Positions 24,045-30,009 of a stretch of DNA of 61,491 bases are shown piece by piece. The position numbers and the translations under genes were made by a program. The notes beneath the pieces were generated by a model. It saw nothing but the letters and a program-made list of their open reading frames with translations. It was not told the DNA's origin and did no database searches. The stretch is from Flammeovirgaceae bacterium (GTDB lineage: Bacteria > Bacteroidota > Bacteroidia > Cytophagales > Cyclobacteriaceae). Where the stretch lies: contig JAJTGY010000020.1 in NCBI GenBank assembly GCA_021298015.1, positions 1-61,491 on the forward strand, written 5' to 3'. Position 1 is the stretch's first letter. Every line of letters starts with the position of its first letter.

Positions 24045-24540
24045 ACTTCAGAATTGCCTCTACTTTCGTCTCGCCTTTAAACTCCTTGATTAACTTGCTG
24101 TTGGTTCCGTAGATAAGTATGGTGGGGTAGCGCACCGTGCCGAAATTGGCAAACACGTCCTCCGGATTGATCTTGACAAAATTCACATTGCGGTGTGACT
24201 CAAAAGGCAGGGCAACTTTTTTAATGGCCGAAATGGATTCCGAGGATAAAAAAACCAACTCAACATCTTTGAACAAATGCATTGAGGCTCTTATGTGCGT
24301 GAGTTCATACTGACAGTGCTCGCAGGTTGAATTATACAAGATAAATACAACCGGCTTGGCCAAGGGGAAAATGAACCGAGTACTATCTAACGTAAACAGA
24401 TTAACATTTACAGGAGTTGATTGAATTTTAGTCTGCACTAACTTTTTAGCAGTCTGCTGCTCTATCAAACTATACACCATAAATAAGGCAAGTGCAAATA
24501 CGATGGTAATGCCGGAAGTAATGAGTGCCTTCTTCACCAT
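24034..24540 (-). CDS. Membrane-anchored thioredoxin-like protein with CxxC
   Basis: The 168-residue protein has one N-terminal membrane segment (about 7-24) and a thioredoxin-like domain with C73-E-H-C76 in the context Y-N-S-T-C-E-H-C-Q. The periplasmic orientation suggests it oxidises or reduces disulfides outside the cytoplasm. It sits directly upstream of the C39 exporter (11-bp overlap) and 1 bp downstream of the membrane-protein gene, so the three are translationally linked. A role in disulfide handling of the exported peptide is a plausible inference, because the candidate precursor has two cysteines. Confidence 0.85.
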   Translation of the reverse strand: MVKKALITSGITIVFALALFMVYSLIEQQTAKKLVQTKIQSTPVNVNLFTLDSTRFIFPLAKPVVFILYNSTCEHCQYELTHIRASMHLFKDVELVFLSSESISAIKKVALPFESHRNVNFVKINPEDVFANFGTVRYPTILIYGTNSKLIKEFKGETKVEAILKYAR

Positions 24541-24541
24541 G

Positions 24542-25159
24542 TTACGTAAGGCTTACCGTTAAAAACATAACTACTACAACCCACACGGTTAACCCTACAC
24601 CGTAGGTCTTCATTACAAACCCCAGGCTCTCGGGAAAAGACTTCTTCAGCACTTCCTGTAACTGCCAAGCCAGCACTGCCCAGTATAATAGCTCGAAAAC
24701 ATTCAACAGTTGAATAGGGTAAACAAGCCACGGCTCAAGCTCAAAGTGGCTGAAGAAATTGATCATCGATAACGGAGAAAAGAACTTCAAATCTTGGAGC
24801 GTGTACTGGGTGTTTACAAAAGCAAACCAACATAAGCTTATAAAGGGTGGAATTAGAAATACAAACTCGGCCGTGGTCGCAATTTTTAGAAATTTCTGAA
24901 ACCCCGCCTCAGTTCTTAAGAACAACGCCCCTATTGAAAGGCAGGCTGCAACGAATAATATCTTTATGAGAAGGAGGAAAGGCAAAAAGCAATACGAAAG
25001 CCATTCCCACTTTTTTCCTCGATCTAAAAGCTGAATAATTCGTTCATGGGAGAGTTGATCGCTTAGAGAGTCATAAATGACATCATCCGATATCAAAATT
25101 GAATTTCTTACGAATCTTAAAGCAGCAACACATATCAGTAAAAGAATGAACCGCTTCAT
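24542..25159 (-). CDS. Multi-span membrane protein of the exporter cluster
   Basis: The 205-residue protein has about five hydrophobic segments (near residues 4-20, 58-82, 92-112, 140-165, 180-203) and no recognised motif. I do not know its family. It lies 1 bp upstream of the thioredoxin-like gene in the C39 cluster. Similar unassigned membrane proteins accompany exporters in bacteriocin loci and may give immunity or assist export; that is a guess from position. A promoter of the Bacteroidota type lies just upstream at 25238-25268. Confidence 0.75.
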   Translation of the reverse strand: MKRFILLLICVAALRFVRNSILISDDVIYDSLSDQLSHERIIQLLDRGKKWEWLSYCFLPFLLLIKILFVAACLSIGALFLRTEAGFQKFLKIATTAEFVFLIPPFISLCWFAFVNTQYTLQDLKFFSPLSMINFFSHFELEPWLVYPIQLLNVFELLYWAVLAWQLQEVLKKSFPESLGFVMKTYGVGLTVWVVVVMFLTVSLT

Positions 25160-25237
25160 GACTATTCTTGAAAAAATTTGGATAGAGTGAATACAATACT
25201 ATTCGGCCGCTCTTTATACACTCATCCCTAAATTGAG

Positions 25238-25268
25238 CAAAGATATTCTACTCCCTAACTCCTTCCAA
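25238..25268 (-). promoter_or_regulatory. Bacteroidota-type promoter (TTG-N20-TATCTTTG)
   Basis: Read on the minus strand, TTG (25266-25268), a 20-base spacer and TATCTTTG (25238-25245) match the TTG/TAnnTTTG consensus of the primary Bacteroidota sigma factor. It lies at the 3' end of the preceding gene and would give a start about 75 bp upstream of the membrane-protein gene, so the distal export genes can be transcribed separately. Confidence 0.55.
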
Positions 25269-25991
25269 TGCCTTCTTTACTGCCAGAACCGAAATGAGCT
25301 CATCCGGCACGGGCGGCACAAGGGCCCTTATTTCCCTTTTCTTATCAATGAGAATGTACCACGAGAATTTATCAAAGTGACTTAAAGTGGGGGGCTCTGC
25401 GACATAAACATTATGATACTTACTTAAATATTTCGGTAGCAACTTTGAATCGGAATTTGACTTTGGGCTTTCGCTGCAAAAGATGTAGTTTACCCGTGGG
25501 TGTTGATCAATCAATACGGCTATTTGATTAGCAACTGTAGATGGAATTACTTCCTTCTTTTTTCTGAATATCAGTAAAGAAAATTCATATTCTAATTGGT
25601 CAAATGCCAGACTCTCATTTTTTGGCGTTGTAACGGTAAATGAAGGAATCGATTCGCCTAATTTTATTTTACTTGACGGTAATCCGAGTGTCGAAACGGC
25701 TACATATTGATTTGCGTAAGTTTGGTATCTATCACCATCTTCCTTTCGAGGTTTCCTAATGACAAGTTCGATTTGCATGAAGCTATTGAGCATCGGAACA
25801 GCAATATACTTTCCTGTTTGGAGAAGCGCTCTTGCCTCTTGGTGGGAAATCAAATTGCCGAGTGAGTCCCGATTAATAAATCCCTCTGTAGCATCGATCT
25901 CAATAAATTCTTGGCAGAGAGAGGCGAATGGAAAAAAGAGACCAAATAAAAGAAGCCTGGTCGATTTGATAAAGATTTTGATGCTTTTCAT
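25248..25991 (-). CDS. Secreted thioredoxin-fold-like protein of the exporter cluster
   Basis: The 247-residue protein has a signal peptide (…F-P-F-A-S-L-C-Q). The second half reads like a thioredoxin/peroxiredoxin-type fold: L-G-E-S-I-P-S-F-T-V-T-T, then a strand F-S-L-L-I-F-R at the place where CxxC would occur, and a later Y-I-L-I-D-K. The cysteine pair is missing, so it is unlikely to be a conventional oxidoreductase. It is the first biosynthetic gene after the candidate precursor and hairpin. It could bind the peptide or partner the CxxC protein. Function unknown. Confidence 0.7.
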   Translation of the reverse strand: MKSIKIFIKSTRLLLFGLFFPFASLCQEFIEIDATEGFINRDSLGNLISHQEARALLQTGKYIAVPMLNSFMQIELVIRKPRKEDGDRYQTYANQYVAVSTLGLPSSKIKLGESIPSFTVTTPKNESLAFDQLEYEFSLLIFRKKKEVIPSTVANQIAVLIDQHPRVNYIFCSESPKSNSDSKLLPKYLSKYHNVYVAEPPTLSHFDKFSWYILIDKKREIRALVPPVPDELISVLAVKKALEGVRE

Positions 25992-26033
25992 GGCAACTTC
26001 TTCAACGAATTTTTAGACGTAAAAAAATAATGA

Positions 26034-26063
26034 AAAGACCTGGGTAAAATTACACAGGTCTTT
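26034..26063 (-). terminator. Hairpin between candidate precursor gene and exporter operon
   Basis: AAAGACCTG and CAGGTCTTT form a perfect 9-bp stem around a 12-nt loop. On the minus strand it is followed by a T-rich run. It lies 9 bp after the stop of the 39-codon gene and 43 bp before the next gene. Such leaky terminators commonly keep precursor peptide in excess over its export machinery. Confidence 0.8.
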
Positions 26064-26071
26064 CAATTTGC

Positions 26072-26191
26072 CTAATCAGTAAACCTGCAATTCGACACCT
26101 TAAAGTACCCGTAGAACCAATCGGAACCCCATAGCATGAAACCCCAATCAATATCACAAACCAATTCCCAACCACCTATTGTGGTTGCCAT
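26072..26191 (-). CDS. Candidate bacteriocin-like precursor peptide (39 aa)
   Basis: From the ATG at 26191 a 39-residue peptide begins M-A-T-T-I-G-G and continues W-E-L-V-C-D-I-D-W-G, then a Trp/Phe/Tyr/Gly-rich middle (four Trp in all), and ends V-S-N-C-R-F-T-D. Gly6-Gly7 is a possible C39 cleavage site, leaving a 32-residue, two-Cys, acidic and aromatic core. The frame stays open upstream, reading K-S-L-G-V-E-K before the Met, so a TTG at 26206 or 26215 could give a longer leader. A TATTTTTG promoter-like box at 26213-26220 fits the ATG start better. It is directly upstream of the C39 exporter cluster, followed by a hairpin. No homologue is recognised; the call rests on composition and context. 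Confidence 0.55.
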   Translation of the reverse strand: MATTIGGWELVCDIDWGFMLWGSDWFYGYFKVSNCRFTD

Positions 26192-26331
26192 TTTTTCGAC
26201 ACCCAAACTTTTCAAAAATATTAAATTTTTTTGACTTTTTCTCCGGAAACCCTGCTCCGGCTGCAGTTGTTTTGCAAAACGATTGAAAGGTGGGGCTCAG
26301 AAGCAATACTTTCAAGCAAACCCTGAAAATA

Positions 26332-26349
26332 GGGGTACCGCGTTACCCC
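26332..26349. promoter_or_regulatory. 18-bp near-palindrome upstream of the response regulator
   Basis: GGGGTACCGCGTTACCCC is symmetric except for one pair. It is flanked by the near-direct repeats GAAAATAGGGG and GAAATAGGGAT and lies 38 bp before the regulator ATG. It is a candidate operator; the binding protein is not known. Confidence 0.45.
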
Positions 26350-26387
26350 GGAAATAGGGATATTTCGACATAAATCTCGTTGACAGC

Positions 26388-27014
26388 ATGGCGTGGGCGG
26401 TTTTGGTGGTGGATGATCACAGTATGGTAGGGGAGTTGATGGCGGCTGCCTTGCAGGATTGGAATCAGATAAAATCGGTTTCCTGTAGTACCTCGGCCGA
26501 AGATGCGCTACATCGGGTGCGCCAGCATCCACCCGATATTGCATTTATTGATGCCCGCATGCCGGGCATGAGCGGATTTGAATTGATCAAACAGCTGAAA
26601 TCAGGGTTTCCGCGAATGAGACTAGTCGGCATGACCAGCTTTGAGGAAGACGAAACGCTGGCCGAAATGTTGCAAATCGGTGTACACGGGTTGCTGCTCA
26701 AACGCAGTACCAGCCGCCAGGAAATCCGCCTCTGCCTTGAGGGAGTCATGGCAGGACGAAATTACTTTTCGGCCTTGGTAACCCAGCGCATCACAGCATC
26801 ACCTAAACTATTACAACCCCCTCCGCACCTATCCAGTCGAGAGCTTCAGATTCTACAGCTCATTTGCCAGGGATATTCGACCAAACAAATTGCCGACCAC
26901 GTGCAGTTGAAGGAAATGACGGTCGATGACTACCGTAAAAAAATGCTATCGAAAACCCACACTAAAAATACAGCCGAATTGGTTGCCTTTGCCCATCGCA
27001 ACGGGCTAGTTTGA
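26388..27014 (+). CDS. NarL/FixJ-type response regulator
   Basis: The 208-residue protein has a receiver domain with acidic pocket V-D-D (9-10), phosphorylation site Asp55 (A-F-I-D-A-R-M-P) and conserved T/S and Lys. A LuxR-type helix-turn-helix follows near residues 145-205 (L-S-S-R-E-L-Q-I-L, G-Y-S-T-K-Q-I-A-D). It is convergent with a HisKA_3 kinase gene, overlapping it by 9 bp at the 3' ends. Such kinases usually partner NarL-type regulators, so they are a likely pair despite opposite strands. It is divergent from the peptide-export cluster and could control it. Confidence 0.92.
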   Translation: MAWAVLVVDDHSMVGELMAAALQDWNQIKSVSCSTSAEDALHRVRQHPPDIAFIDARMPGMSGFELIKQLKSGFPRMRLVGMTSFEEDETLAEMLQIGVHGLLLKRSTSRQEIRLCLEGVMAGRNYFSALVTQRITASPKLLQPPPHLSSRELQILQLICQGYSTKQIADHVQLKEMTVDDYRKKMLSKTHTKNTAELVAFAHRNGLV

Positions 27015-27836
27015 AAATCGGTTCGGAAGTCGCACAACCACGTGAAGTCCAAGTGTAATTGTTATAAAGTCGATTTCGGCACCAATACGACTTGCTCGGT
27101 CTTGAAGGCTTTGCATACCCAACCCAAAGCCGCGGCCTCTTATTATTCCTTGTCCATTATCAACCATATGGATCTGTAGAAGCTCACGACTCCAACTGAG
27201 CGTGCATCGAAGTTGAAAGCCCATTGAACTCTTCAGAAAATTATGACAAACTTCGTGCATGATGTAATACAAGTCCTGTATGACCGGGGCAGGCATGCCA
27301 AATTCAAGCGAGTCGTCAATGTTTTTGTATGAGATTTCAAGGTGATGCATCGCGCTCAGCGAGTCCGTAATAGTCTTCGCTAGTAGGGAGAATGGGAGCT
27401 TTTCAAACCGAGGCTGCGTCAACCCATTAATCAAGAACCGAAGCGTGCCTACAATATCATCCAGTTCTTGCCTGAGTTGATCCACCTGCTTTTCAACACG
27501 TTCTGGAGAATTAGAATACAGAATTTGCTCCAGCTTAAACCGGGCCGCAACAATACGTTGAACCGTATCATCATGTAGTTCGTGTGCAATTCTTTTTTGC
27601 TCATGGGCAATTATAAGCTCATTTCGAGCCATTTCATCGTTCAGTTCGAGCTTTAATCGCCTGATCTGCTCTTCGAGACCCACCAAAGTAAACTGCAAAC
27701 TGCTTCTTTCACTTCTCGCTTCGCGAATGGCCAATTGATATCTTCTTTTTTGCCAAAATTTGGTAATCCAAAACACAAGCACGGACGAGATCACTACGGC
27801 CCCAAAAATAACAGTCATGAATTTCCAAGCTATCAT
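27006..27836 (-). CDS. Sensor histidine kinase, HisKA_3 type
   Basis: The ATG at 27836 (TGATG overlap with the upstream gene) gives 276 residues. There is one N-terminal membrane segment (about 6-24), a coiled region (about 35-80), the dimerisation/phosphorylation motif R-I-A-H-E-L-H-D-D with phospho-His88, and an ATPase domain with V-D-N-G-Q-G and G-F-G-L-G. There is no periplasmic sensor domain, so it senses through the membrane, a coiled coil or an unknown partner. The N-box is weak (M-H-E-V-C-H-N-F-L-K). The likely partner is the NarL-type regulator encoded convergently. Confidence 0.88.
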   Translation of the reverse strand: MIAWKFMTVIFGAVVISSVLVFWITKFWQKRRYQLAIREARSERSSLQFTLVGLEEQIRRLKLELNDEMARNELIIAHEQKRIAHELHDDTVQRIVAARFKLEQILYSNSPERVEKQVDQLRQELDDIVGTLRFLINGLTQPRFEKLPFSLLAKTITDSLSAMHHLEISYKNIDDSLEFGMPAPVIQDLYYIMHEVCHNFLKSSMGFQLRCTLSWSRELLQIHMVDNGQGIIRGRGFGLGMQSLQDRASRIGAEIDFITITLGLHVVVRLPNRFSN

Positions 27837-28744
27837 CACTTCCCTTCCCGCTTGATGCTCAGCGTCATCTTGTATTTGGCGGCACGGTCCGGGTAGTCGG
27901 TAATAAAGCCATCTACGCCCATGCCTTTGATGGCCAGCATGTCTTTCTCTTCATTAACCGTCCACGGAATAACCCGCATCTTCAGTTTCTTCAGGTACTT
28001 CACTTTCTCGCGATCAAGCAACTTGAAATCGGGGCTGTAGATGGCCGGCTGAAAGCCCAGCTCGGCCAGGTTTTCGTCAATGGATCTTTTGTTTTCCACC
28101 AGCGCGGCCAGCCGCACCTCCGGGTATTTCTCGTGCCAGTACTTCAGCACGCGGAAATCAAACGACTGAATCACCACACGTTCCCAGGGAAGGTACTGGT
28201 CAATCAACTGGTACACCACATCGGAAAACTCGGCCGGTACCGGATGGAATTTATTGTCACCTGCCGGCAGACTTTTGATTTCGATGTTGTAATCCACCTC
28301 GTAGCGGGAGAAGCTTTTGATGTGATCTTCCACGGCTGCAATCACATCGCGCAGCAGCGGCTTGTGCACCGCCATCTTTTCCTGTTCGGGAAACCGCGCA
28401 TTCCCCTTACTGCCGCAGTCAAACTGCTTCACTTCATCATACGTCATCTGGTAGATGTTGAAGGTCATCTCCGTCTTAGCCTCAATCGGCTGGCCATCAG
28501 GCTGTGTGCAAATGGCGGCCGACATCCACGGCTCGTGCGACACGATCACCTTTTTGTCCTTCGTGATCGCCAGATCCAACTCCAGCGTGGTGACTCCGTA
28601 GTCCAGGGCCGCAAGAAAAGCCGGGATGGTGTTCTCCGGTTTTAAACCGCGGGCGCCCCGGTGGCCCTGCACATCAAACTTGGGGTGGTGAATCTGCGCG
28701 AAAGACGCTACCGATGTTGCCATGAGCAGAATAACAAGCTTCAT
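27836..28744 (-). CDS. Secreted glycerophosphodiester phosphodiesterase
   Basis: The ATG at 28744 starts a signal peptide (M-K-L-V-I-L-L-M-A-T-S-V-A-S-F-A-Q). The 302-residue product has the GDPD catalytic motif Q-G-H-R-G-A-R-G-L-K-P-E-N-T, the metal ligands E-L-D-L-A and the histidine in V-S-H-E-P-W, and ends with the barrel motif W-T-V-N. It hydrolyses glycerophosphodiesters from phospholipids to glycerol-3-phosphate and an alcohol in the periplasm. Its stop overlaps the kinase start; coupling may be accidental because the functions are not obviously linked. Confidence 0.93.
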   Translation of the reverse strand: MKLVILLMATSVASFAQIHHPKFDVQGHRGARGLKPENTIPAFLAALDYGVTTLELDLAITKDKKVIVSHEPWMSAAICTQPDGQPIEAKTEMTFNIYQMTYDEVKQFDCGSKGNARFPEQEKMAVHKPLLRDVIAAVEDHIKSFSRYEVDYNIEIKSLPAGDNKFHPVPAEFSDVVYQLIDQYLPWERVVIQSFDFRVLKYWHEKYPEVRLAALVENKRSIDENLAELGFQPAIYSPDFKLLDREKVKYLKKLKMRVIPWTVNEEKDMLAIKGMGVDGFITDYPDRAAKYKMTLSIKREGK

Positions 28745-28920
28745 GACGCAAGATAGAGAGTTCCTCTTTTGTTTCACGCAGAATCGCCAAGCGGCTACGC
28801 GCCAGGTGATGCTGCGGTTAATTGCGGATCATCATCCGCATGCCACCGCCACCGGGCCTGCGGCTGCTGACTGAATAACCCGATGAGCTAAAAGAAAAAG
28901 TTTTTTGGAATGGGGAGGCC

Positions 28921-28946
28921 TTCCTGCCTGACCGGACGGGCAGGGA
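28921..28946. repeat. REP-like hairpin
   Basis: CCTGCC and GGCAGG pair around a 10-nt spacer (TGACCGGACG), with nearly complementary flanks. It lies in the noncoding stretch between the phosphodiesterase and tRNA-Val, next to the partial tRNA copy. No T-run follows, so it is not a classical terminator. The rest of 28745-28920 shows nothing I can assign. Confidence 0.5.
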
Positions 28947-28952
28947 ACCCTC

Positions 28953-28985
28953 GACCCCTACCCTGTCAAGGTAGTGCTCTAAACC
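28953..28985 (-). repeat. Partial duplicate of tRNA-Val (33 bp)
   Basis: These 33 bases are identical to 29033-29065 of the intact tRNA, covering the variable loop, anticodon arm and part of the D arm. The acceptor and T arms are missing, so it cannot be functional. It may mark an old integration or a recombination event at the tRNA gene. Confidence 0.85.
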
Positions 28986-29007
28986 TCCCGATGAAAATCA
29001 AATAAAG

Positions 29008-29082
29008 TGGGTATTACAGGATTCGAACCTGTGACCCCTACCCTGTCAAGGTAGTGCTCTAAACCAGCTGAGCTAAATACCC
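29008..29082 (-). tRNA. tRNA-Val (GAC anticodon)
   Basis: On the minus strand a full 75-nt cloverleaf is present. The acceptor stem is GGGTATT with AATACCC and discriminator A. The D arm is GCTC…GAGC. The anticodon stem is CTACC…GGTAG with loop TTGACAG, giving anticodon GAC. The T arm is ACAGG-TTCGAAT-CCTGT. CCA is not encoded. The gene is bracketed by the 10-bp inverted repeat CCCGATGAAA (28987-28996) and TTTCATCGGG (29088-29097). Confidence 0.95.
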
Positions 29083-29143
29083 ATTGCTTTCATCGGGATG
29101 AGCTAACACCCCATCTTTCAATTCACGACTCAAAGGTAACGCG

Positions 29144-29998
29144 TTACTCGTCCAGTACAAAGATCCGAACATCGGGCAGATGTAAATTAAAAAAGCCAAG
29201 GCCGCCATTCACATTGGTGGGGTAATTCAGCGGCTCACTGGCCAGCTCGGCAAAGGTATAGCGGTTGTCTTTGCGCAGTTTCAGGTAATCGTAATATTCT
29301 TTTTGCACGTTGGTAAGGAAAACAGCTACCGAATCACCGGCTGAAAAATCGCGGAAGAAAACACGAAACTGATCATCGAAGCGCTGCCCGTCAAAGGCAC
29401 GATCGTCATTGAGATGCAAAAACACATCAGGATTCAACAATGAACCCAGTTGTTGGTTGGCCGAGAATTCCTGAAAGGCTACTGCATAATAGTTGGAACC
29501 TGGCGGATCTTGCAGACTGTAGGAAACCTCGGCCAGTGAATCAAACTCGGTTACGAAAAGCCGGGCTTCGGCTGTCTGAAAGGGCACGCGGGCGAGCGGT
29601 CGGGCAAAAGCATTGACGCGACCAAATTCAGGCGAGTTGACCCTCAATTCATAAACTTCGCTGCTTTGCCAGTTGATGGTCAATCCACCATACAGACCAT
29701 TGCCCAGCGATGCGAGTGTGTCCAAGCCTCCAGTATATTGAAGAGTTACCAGAGCATCATTAATCACAATCTGATTCAATAACGCTTGCGCATCGGTACC
29801 ATCACCGGCATCGAGAGCACCCAGGCTGCGGGTAAGAAAAACAACAAGCCCCTGCCCGGGTATGATCTGCGAAGCCACCACAATCTTTTGCTCCAGTTTG
29901 GGCAGTTCATCGACCGGAAGCGGTTCCGGCACGCAACCCCATGTAGCCATAACCAACACCGCGGCAAGAAATTTGAATGATCGACTACTCCTTTCCAT
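29144..29998 (-). CDS. DUF4249 lipoprotein (partner of TonB receptor)
   Basis: The 284-residue protein has a lipoprotein signal with lipobox M-A-T-W-G-C and then the beta-rich DUF4249 fold (V-V-A-S-Q-I-I-P-G-Q-G, Y-E-L-R-V-N-S-P). DUF4249 lipoproteins are regularly encoded next to a TonB-dependent receptor, as here (12 bp downstream of one), and probably form its surface-exposed partner. The ligand is unknown. It is the second gene of a two-gene minus-strand operon. Confidence 0.88.
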   Translation of the reverse strand: MERSSRSFKFLAAVLVMATWGCVPEPLPVDELPKLEQKIVVASQIIPGQGLVVFLTRSLGALDAGDGTDAQALLNQIVINDALVTLQYTGGLDTLASLGNGLYGGLTINWQSSEVYELRVNSPEFGRVNAFARPLARVPFQTAEARLFVTEFDSLAEVSYSLQDPPGSNYYAVAFQEFSANQQLGSLLNPDVFLHLNDDRAFDGQRFDDQFRVFFRDFSAGDSVAVFLTNVQKEYYDYLKLRKDNRYTFAELASEPLNYPTNVNGGLGFFNLHLPDVRIFVLDE

Positions 29999-30009
29999 GT
30001 ATTCCAGAT

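Noticed and set aside
26072-26191. Precursor considered as class IIa (pediocin-like) or Bacteroidetocin-type peptide
   Set aside because: The Y-G-x-x-x-x-C-x-x-x-x-C pattern is absent; the two Cys are 23 residues apart.
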